Part shown: positions 58,624-64,000 of the stretch, one piece after another
Layout of the letters: the number at the start of each line of letters is the position of its first letter
Position numbering within the stretch: the first letter of the stretch is position 1
Assembly (NCBI GenBank): GCA_018062515.1
Contig: JAGOSC010000005.1
Span: 1 to 64,000, forward strand
Length of the DNA stretch: 64,000 bases
From: Candidatus Omnitrophota bacterium
GTDB taxonomy: Bacteria > Omnitrophota > Gorgyraeia > Zapsychrales > Zapsychraceae
Direction of reading: 5' to 3'
Notes under the pieces: generated by a model
The model's input: only the letters and a program-made list of their open reading frames with translations
Told to the model about the DNA's origin: nothing
The model's database searches: none
Program-made: the position numbers and the translations under genes

Positions 58624-60381
58624 TTGATTAAAAATTTACTAAAGGATACGTCAGCCAAATTCATTCATATTTCCGCATTAATGATCATTGGCCTCATTAT
58701 CTATGCGAATTCACTCCATGGTGAATTTATAGCTGATGATTTTGGTTCCATTCTCGCGCACGCGAAAGCACTTTCAACGTTTAATCTTATTGAACTTTGG
58801 CAAGCCTACAGCACACGTCTCATCGGAGGCCTGACTTTCGCGATTAATTATCAGCTTAGCCATGAAGATGTGCTTAGTTATCATTTTTTTAATGTCATGA
58901 TACATATCCTCAATGCCGTCCTGTTTTATCATTTTATTCTGCAGATATTCACAACACCCGTCGGGAAAAAATCATCAATAGTCGATCATGCCGGCGGCGT
59001 AGCTTTCTTAAGCGCGGTTTTATTCCTTGTCCATCCAATCCAGAGCCAAGCGGTGGCTTACATCGTCCAGAGATATATTTCGCTGGCGACTTCTTTATGC
59101 CTGGCATCAATCTTGTTTTATGGGAAAGCCCGATTGATGGGAGATAAAAAATATTATTTTATTTCATTTCTATTTTTGGTTTTCGCCATGTTCACCAAAG
59201 AGTCGGCATACCCATTTTTCATTTTAATTATTTTGTACGATATTATTTTCTGGGGAAAGACAACGGCTTCACTAAAAAGGGTAGGGGCTTACGGGCTTTC
59301 GGCGCTGCTTTTTATTAGTTATATGCTTCGGTTGTCAACGTCTCGCGTTGAACAAAATCTTTTCGTGGATTATCCATCCTCTTCCATGCCCAGCCTTTGG
59401 AATCTTTTTTTAACTCAACTGAATGTTCTACGCACATATTTCCGTCTGCTTATTTTGCCCTATAAACAATCCTATTCCTACGACTATAACATTGTTTCTC
59501 ATTTGGATTTGAACACTTTGGTTTCGATTATTTTATTGTCATCCATTGGTATTCTGGCTGTATATCTATATAAGAAAAATAAATTAATTCCGTTTTTTAC
59601 TATTCTTTGGTATTTTTTAACGCTTTCGATTCATGCTTTATTTGTGATCGTTTATGGCCAAAACGGCGACGGGTTACTAAACGATCATTGGCTATATTTA
59701 CCCACGGCCGGTTTCGCTTTATTTATTGTTTATACTCTGGTCGACTTGGTTAACATTAAAAATGCACGGCGAATACTGTTTATGGTCCTGATTGTTTTTT
59801 GTGTACTGACATTCCAACGGAATAAAGTCTGGCGGTCCAGTACTACATTATGGGAAAATGTCGTCAAGAATAACCCGGATCGTTTTTACCATACTCTGGG
59901 GCTGGGAGGAAGTTATCAAGCGAAAGGTTTAACGGAAAAAGCTTATTCAGTCTATACAGAAGCATTATATCAGCATCGATTCGAATCGATTAAAGACATG
60001 TTGCCCGCCCAACAGTTTTACATGGCGCAAATGTATTTTAATTTAGGATTAGCGGCAAATGGTCTGGGAAAAAAAGATGAATTTATTTCATCATTACATG
60101 CGGCCGTAGCTATTGCCCCGAAAGAACCTTTCTACACGTACCATTTAGGAATAGCCTATTATCAGTTATCCATACCGGAAAAAGCGATTTTCTACTTAAA
60201 TCAGGTTGAAAAAAGATTTCAAAACGCCCCCTATTTGCATTATTATCTAGGCTCCGCGTATCTCCAAATAAACAACAAAGTTTTAGCGAAAGAACATTTG
60301 GACCACGCTTTGACCTTATTCCATGCGGCGGGAGATGTGGTCAAAGAGCAAGAGGTGGAAGCGATGGTCAAAAAACTATAA
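58624..60381 (+). CDS. TMTC-like GT-C membrane glycosyltransferase with C-terminal TPRs
   Basis: 585 residues from TTG (AAAGGACG 7 nt upstream). The N-terminal two-thirds has about ten membrane helices. The first loop has the GT-C acidic motif GEFIADDFGSI (near 35), then NYQLSHEDVLSYHFFNVMIH (quoted as found; near 77) and HPIQSQAVAYIVQR (near 138), which match the PMT/TMTC O-mannosyltransferase-like family. The C-terminal third (about 425-575) has TPR-like repeats (YHLGIAYYQLSIPEKAIFYL, YYLGSAYLQINNKVLAKEHL). It is probably an O-glycosyltransferase for exported proteins. It overlaps the next gene by one base. Confidence 0.75.
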   Translation: MIKNLLKDTSAKFIHISALMIIGLIIYANSLHGEFIADDFGSILAHAKALSTFNLIELWQAYSTRLIGGLTFAINYQLSHEDVLSYHFFNVMIHILNAVLFYHFILQIFTTPVGKKSSIVDHAGGVAFLSAVLFLVHPIQSQAVAYIVQRYISLATSLCLASILFYGKARLMGDKKYYFISFLFLVFAMFTKESAYPFFILIILYDIIFWGKTTASLKRVGAYGLSALLFISYMLRLSTSRVEQNLFVDYPSSSMPSLWNLFLTQLNVLRTYFRLLILPYKQSYSYDYNIVSHLDLNTLVSIILLSSIGILAVYLYKKNKLIPFFTILWYFLTLSIHALFVIVYGQNGDGLLNDHWLYLPTAGFALFIVYTLVDLVNIKNARRILFMVLIVFCVLTFQRNKVWRSSTTLWENVVKNNPDRFYHTLGLGGSYQAKGLTEKAYSVYTEALYQHRFESIKDMLPAQQFYMAQMYFNLGLAANGLGKKDEFISSLHAAVAIAPKEPFYTYHLGIAYYQLSIPEKAIFYLNQVEKRFQNAPYLHYYLGSAYLQINNKVLAKEHLDHALTLFHAAGDVVKEQEVEAMVKKL

Positions 60382-62045
60382 TGAACAAACAAAACGATTA
60401 TAAATCAAATAAAATCACTGAATGGAAGAAGAAACTAGCACGTCCGACGAACCCGGTAAGCCTGGCTTGTTTCCGTATCGGCTTCGGTATATTCATGTTT
60501 TTTCACATTTATCTATACCAAACACCGGATGTGATTAATGCTGTTTATTTATCACCGGATTTTCACTTTACCTTTCCTTTATTTGATTGGTTACATCTAC
60601 CGATCCCAACAGCGGTGAGCATTTCCATTTTACTAAAAATAATAGCTGTTTCAGCTTTATGTATTGCCATAGGGCTATTGACCCGTATATCGGCCGGTAT
60701 TTTTTTCATCACGTTCGGTTACATCTTTCTCCTCGAGAAATCAGAATACAGCCAATATTATTATTTGGTTTTGCTATTATCCTTTTTATTTATGATAACC
60801 AACGCGAACCGGTTTTTTTCCGTCGACAATCTTATATTCAAGCAATCAAAGAAAAATGCTATTCCCTATTGGAACCTTTTCTTATTTCAGTTTCAGTTTA
60901 TTTTGGTGTACTTTTTCGGTGGCATAGCCTATTTGAATAATGATTGGATCAGCGGACGGGTGGTTCAATCGATTTTTGAAGGGGCGGGCGATTTATTTTT
61001 CTTTGCGACTTCGATCAGCGCATTGCTCATCCTGCTCAGCGCTCCGTTAATGTTAATTTATAAACCGTTAAAATATGCCGGAATCTTGCTTTTGGTGATT
61101 TTCAATGCATTTATCAAATATAGTCTTGGTTTTGGAATTTTTCCATATTTGATGATTATCTCGTCGGTGTTATTCATTCATTTAGAGGAAATAAGAGGCC
61201 TTTCCCGTTTATTCCGTCCTAAGAAGGCTGCGGCAACTATTCAACCGGAAATGGCTCATTCCGAGGCGATAAAGCCGGGAGTTTGGTTATTTATTATCAC
61301 TTATGTTTTCTTTCAATTTTTTATCCCCTTACGATTTTTATTAGAAAAAGGACCTGTACAGTGGACACTCAATGGCAGCCGTTTTTCCTGGAGATTGTTG
61401 GCACAAAATAATCTTGGCCATATTGATTTTTTTGTCACCGATATAGTGACGGGAGAAACAAAAGAGGCGCCCCGATTAAAAGGGATAACCGTTAGCTCTT
61501 ATCTTCAAATGGCTTGTCACCCCGACATGATTATTCAATATGCAAGGTACCTGCACGACGTTTATCAAAAACAGGGAGTTTATAATCCCATTATCACGTC
61601 AAATTCTTTTGTTTCATTTAACGGCCGGCCTTTTTCTCTATTCATTAATCCTGAATTCAATTTAGCTCACCCCACGATTCATCCGAACAGCGACAATCTT
61701 CTCACGCCCGCGCCTTTTGTAAGGCAAGACACTATGATCACACCAAAAAATGTCGGACGGTTTTTCCCTCCTGAGTATCAGTTAGCGGTTATCGAAGAGG
61801 AGAGTTTACTGCCGGGTGATCATCCGACCGTTGGTGTCATGAACGATTTAATTTATCAATTGATCGGTGACCCGACGGTGAGCCCGGCTGAGATTTCAGA
61901 TACCGTCGTAGAACTTCACAATATGCTTTATTCAAAATATGGCCGGCATTTCACCATCAAACAGATTCTGGAGACACTGTATGATAAAGCCGGTCAAATG
62001 ACAACTGTACCTTCCATCGACGAACTCATAAAATATTTTCTTTAA
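60381..62045 (+). CDS. HTTM / vitamin-K-dependent gamma-carboxylase-like membrane protein
   Basis: 554 residues. The membrane part (about 15-270) has the HTTM layout: NPVSLACFRIGFGIFMFFHI near 27, then LLTRISAGIFFITFGYIFLL. A soluble part after TM follows, with GSRFSWRLLAQNN near 332, LQMACHPDMIIQYARYL near 376 and SFNGRPFSLFINP, all resembling gamma-glutamyl carboxylases. In the segment corresponding to the human catalytic-lysine region (AGVKKLDADW), this protein reads GGIAYLNNDWISG, with Tyr in place of the lysine, so canonical carboxylase activity is doubtful. It is encoded with surface-modification genes. Confidence 0.75.
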   Translation: MNKQNDYKSNKITEWKKKLARPTNPVSLACFRIGFGIFMFFHIYLYQTPDVINAVYLSPDFHFTFPLFDWLHLPIPTAVSISILLKIIAVSALCIAIGLLTRISAGIFFITFGYIFLLEKSEYSQYYYLVLLLSFLFMITNANRFFSVDNLIFKQSKKNAIPYWNLFLFQFQFILVYFFGGIAYLNNDWISGRVVQSIFEGAGDLFFFATSISALLILLSAPLMLIYKPLKYAGILLLVIFNAFIKYSLGFGIFPYLMIISSVLFIHLEEIRGLSRLFRPKKAAATIQPEMAHSEAIKPGVWLFIITYVFFQFFIPLRFLLEKGPVQWTLNGSRFSWRLLAQNNLGHIDFFVTDIVTGETKEAPRLKGITVSSYLQMACHPDMIIQYARYLHDVYQKQGVYNPIITSNSFVSFNGRPFSLFINPEFNLAHPTIHPNSDNLLTPAPFVRQDTMITPKNVGRFFPPEYQLAVIEEESLLPGDHPTVGVMNDLIYQLIGDPTVSPAEISDTVVELHNMLYSKYGRHFTIKQILETLYDKAGQMTTVPSIDELIKYFL

Positions 62046-62050
62046 TCTGA

Positions 62051-63448
62051 ATGAATCTAAAATATTTCAAAATTATTTTTCTTATTCTCAGTTTGCAAAT
62101 GATATATATCCATCCGGCCGTATCTCAGGAATATCCGCCGCTGCCGAAAATTCTCCCTGAAGACCGTATATTAATTATCGCGCCTCATCCCGACGATGAA
62201 ACCATCGCCGCCGCCGGTGTTATTCAGAACACACTAGAAAGTAAATCCCAACTTCGAATGGTATGGCTGACGAACGGAGACAGCAATGAATATGCGTTTC
62301 TCCTCTACAAGAAAAAACCCGTCCTTAAGCGTTCCGCCGTTATAAAAATGGGGACTTTACGACGGAAAGAAGCTATTGACGCCATGAAGGTGTTAGGCGT
62401 TGATGAAAGCCAACTGACTTTTTTGGGTTATCCGGACTTCGGCACCATGAGTATTTTTAAAGACTTTTGGAAAAGTTCAAAATCTCTGAAGAGTGTATTA
62501 ACTCGGGTGCGAAGCGTTCCTTATTACAGCAGCCCATCATTCGGCAAGCCGTATATTGGAGACAGCATTCTCGAGGATATGATCCGCATCCTCATTGAAT
62601 TTAAGCCGACGAAAATATTCGTGACTTTATCGTCCGACTTAAATTCTGACCATCAAGCCGCTTTTCTTTTTTTGCAGGTCGCTGTTTGGGAAATAAAGGA
62701 TCTGATCGGAGAGCCGGAAATTTATTCTTATCTCGTCCATTCCGCCCGTTGGCCAAAACCAAAAGGCTATCATCCCGAATTGGCGTTTGAACCACCTAAA
62801 CGGTTTAGTACATCGAGCATTCAGTGGTATACATTAAAATTAAATCCTGAACAAATCGAAAAAAAAAGAGAGGCAATATTAAAATATAAATCTCAACGCT
62901 ACAAGCCTGGTTATCTTTTAGCGTTTGCGCGCAGTAATGAATTATTCGGACAGTATCCCGATATTAAACTTTATGATAAAGAAGAATCACTTGATTGGAA
63001 TTCCGTCGAGAAAGAAATGAATATTGAATCCCAAATCTATGATGAAGACTATCCGGGAAGTAATACCATCGAGGAAGTACTTTACGCCAAAACGGCCGAT
63101 TCACTGTATGTAAAAATCAAATCACCGACGTATAAGAGCCGATTATTCGGCGTTAATTTATTCTTGTATGGGTATAAGAAAGACAAACATTTTAGTGAAA
63201 TGCCTAAACTGCGTTTTCATTTCCAACGTCCGAATAAAGTGGTTATTTATGATAAACGTCATCCCGTTATGTTGCCGGATATTAAATATGAGTACAAAAA
63301 AAGAGAGATTGAGGTCCGGATTCCATTGAAATTATTGGATAATCCGGAAATGATCCTGACCAGCGTCTCGTCGTGGCTGCGCGGAATTCCTCAAGAAACA
63401 ACGGCTTGGCGTGTATTGGAATTTCCATCGGAAGAGGACAATCCATAA
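62051..63448 (+). CDS. Secreted PIG-L/LmbE-family deacetylase with C-terminal domain
   Basis: 465 residues with a signal peptide (about 1-26, cleavage near AVSQ). The LmbE/PIG-L zinc hydrolase domain (about 38-270) shows the metal motif IIAPHPDDETIAAAG (near 46) and SDLNSDHQAAF with the third ligand (near 197). The family removes acetyl groups from N-acetylglucosamine-type substrates. The C-terminal part (about 315-460) is beta-rich, possibly a carbohydrate-binding domain. It follows the gamma-carboxylase-like gene by 5 nt, supporting a joint role in modifying surface glycans. Confidence 0.85.
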   Translation: MNLKYFKIIFLILSLQMIYIHPAVSQEYPPLPKILPEDRILIIAPHPDDETIAAAGVIQNTLESKSQLRMVWLTNGDSNEYAFLLYKKKPVLKRSAVIKMGTLRRKEAIDAMKVLGVDESQLTFLGYPDFGTMSIFKDFWKSSKSLKSVLTRVRSVPYYSSPSFGKPYIGDSILEDMIRILIEFKPTKIFVTLSSDLNSDHQAAFLFLQVAVWEIKDLIGEPEIYSYLVHSARWPKPKGYHPELAFEPPKRFSTSSIQWYTLKLNPEQIEKKREAILKYKSQRYKPGYLLAFARSNELFGQYPDIKLYDKEESLDWNSVEKEMNIESQIYDEDYPGSNTIEEVLYAKTADSLYVKIKSPTYKSRLFGVNLFLYGYKKDKHFSEMPKLRFHFQRPNKVVIYDKRHPVMLPDIKYEYKKREIEVRIPLKLLDNPEMILTSVSSWLRGIPQETTAWRVLEFPSEEDNP

Positions 63449-63449
63449 C

Positions 63450-64000
63450 ATGAATGTCATCATTCGTCCCTACGAATCGAACGATTTAGAAGCGTTACGT
63501 CAAATCGCCTGCGATACGGTCTTTATGGGAAAACCCTATCACCACATCGTATCGAATGCCGAAGTTGTTGCCGACGTGATAACCCTTTGTTATACGCAGT
63601 ACGAACCTGAATCCTGTCTTGTCGCGGAAATTGGAGGTAAGGTCGTCGGTTATCTTATCGGGACAAAAGATATACGACGAATGAACAAAATAAAAGCAAA
63701 AATGATACCCCGCATAACGCTTAAAATCATCCGGTATGGTTTATTGTTTAACAAAAAAAATTTAAAATTTCTTTGGTTTAATTTATTTAGTTTTTTTAAA
63801 GGAGAAACTCGGAAGGAAGACTATGCGATAGAATACCCGGCGACAGGTCATATTAATATTGACGCTCAATATCAATCCAGCGGTATTGCGAGCAAACTAC
63901 TGGGGGAATCTCTCCATTACTTACGAAAAAATAATATTCCCGGCGTACAAGTATCGATCAACACCGAAGCCGGAAAGAAATTCTTTTTAAAGCATAAATT
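63450..64000 (+). CDS. GNAT-family acetyltransferase, 3' end outside the window
   Basis: The frame opens with ATG 63450, one base after the preceding stop, and stays open to the window edge (183 complete codons). The N-terminus MNVIIRPYESNDLEALRQIA is a GNAT start; then CLVAEIGGKVVGYLIGT (strand pair), HINIDAQYQSSGIASKLL (the acetyl-CoA-binding Q-x-x-G-[IL]-[AG] motif) and VQVSINTEAGKKFFLKH. It acetylates an unknown amine or protein. An insert of about 55 residues between strands 3 and 4 is rich in basic and aromatic residues. Confidence 0.82.
   Translation, partial: MNVIIRPYESNDLEALRQIACDTVFMGKPYHHIVSNAEVVADVITLCYTQYEPESCLVAEIGGKVVGYLIGTKDIRRMNKIKAKMIPRITLKIIRYGLLFNKKNLKFLWFNLFSFFKGETRKEDYAIEYPATGHINIDAQYQSSGIASKLLGESLHYLRKNNIPGVQVSINTEAGKKFFLKHK

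Overview
The window is AT-rich, densely coded bacterial chromosome, almost all on the + strand. The best taxonomic guess is the phylum Omnitrophota (former OP3). The main reason is the set of giant secreted-type proteins whose signal peptides end in a PPS(Y/L)AQ-like site, followed by a conserved N-terminal module (NLSPYE..RII, LLAQDYILKQ, TFNKVWI.PEKA). I associate that module with this phylum from memory and could not check it by search.

Layout. (1) 1-2891: the end of an integrative conjugative element (VirD4/TraD-type coupling protein fragment, XRE regulator, ORF6N protein, excisionase-like HTH, tyrosine integrase), abutting a tRNA-Pro(GGG). (2) 2994-13287: a PilZ gene and an aspartate-family/branched-chain amino-acid cluster, hom-thrC-coaB-apgM-lysC-cimA-valS. 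Three spacers in it are filled by foldback repeats built from about 7-nt words. No thrB is present, and the apgM-type protein is the likely homoserine kinase. (3) 13293-22661: transport, envelope and housekeeping genes (TauE/SafE exporter, tRNA-Gly, HI0933-type flavoprotein, two GT-C-like membrane proteins, an HPF-like protein, SlyX, YihY). (4) 22898-52967: the centrepiece, about 30 kb and four nearly contiguous genes encoding 2640, 1727, 3472 and 2173 aa behind a near-consensus promoter (TTGACA-17-TATACT). (5) 53059-64000: small housekeeping genes (TPR, SUI1/YciH, RsmJ, serpin, rhodanese, SlyD, SSB, STAS, AllA-like, RidA), then a cell-surface cluster (TMTC-like GT-C/TPR protein, HTTM/gamma-carboxylase-like protein, PIG-L deacetylase, GNAT fragment).

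The four giant proteins each have a Sec-type signal peptide, a shared N-terminal module of about 350 residues and a shared C-terminal tag of about 60 residues (GGIDLNP...DLQIKRDGRGIPLP...GF.PVII...NLPLLLG). Between these sit entirely different CoA-ester enzymes: CitE/malyl-CoA-lyase-like and MaoC-hydratase-like domains and a crotonyl-CoA carboxylase/reductase; tandem acyl-CoA dehydrogenases; an acyl-CoA ligase, an acyl-CoA dehydrogenase and a B12-dependent acyl-CoA mutase with its own cobalamin domain; and AccA/AccD-like carboxyltransferases with a phosphodiesterase-like HD domain and a cyclic-nucleotide-binding domain. Together these are the characteristic late enzymes of the ethylmalonyl-CoA pathway. 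Most enzyme domains are accompanied by a second, visibly degenerate copy in the same chain, like covalently fused pseudo-dimers. Pathway enzymes that use cytoplasmic CoA esters but carry export signals and a common cargo-and-tag architecture are, as far as I know, undescribed, and are the main discovery candidate here.
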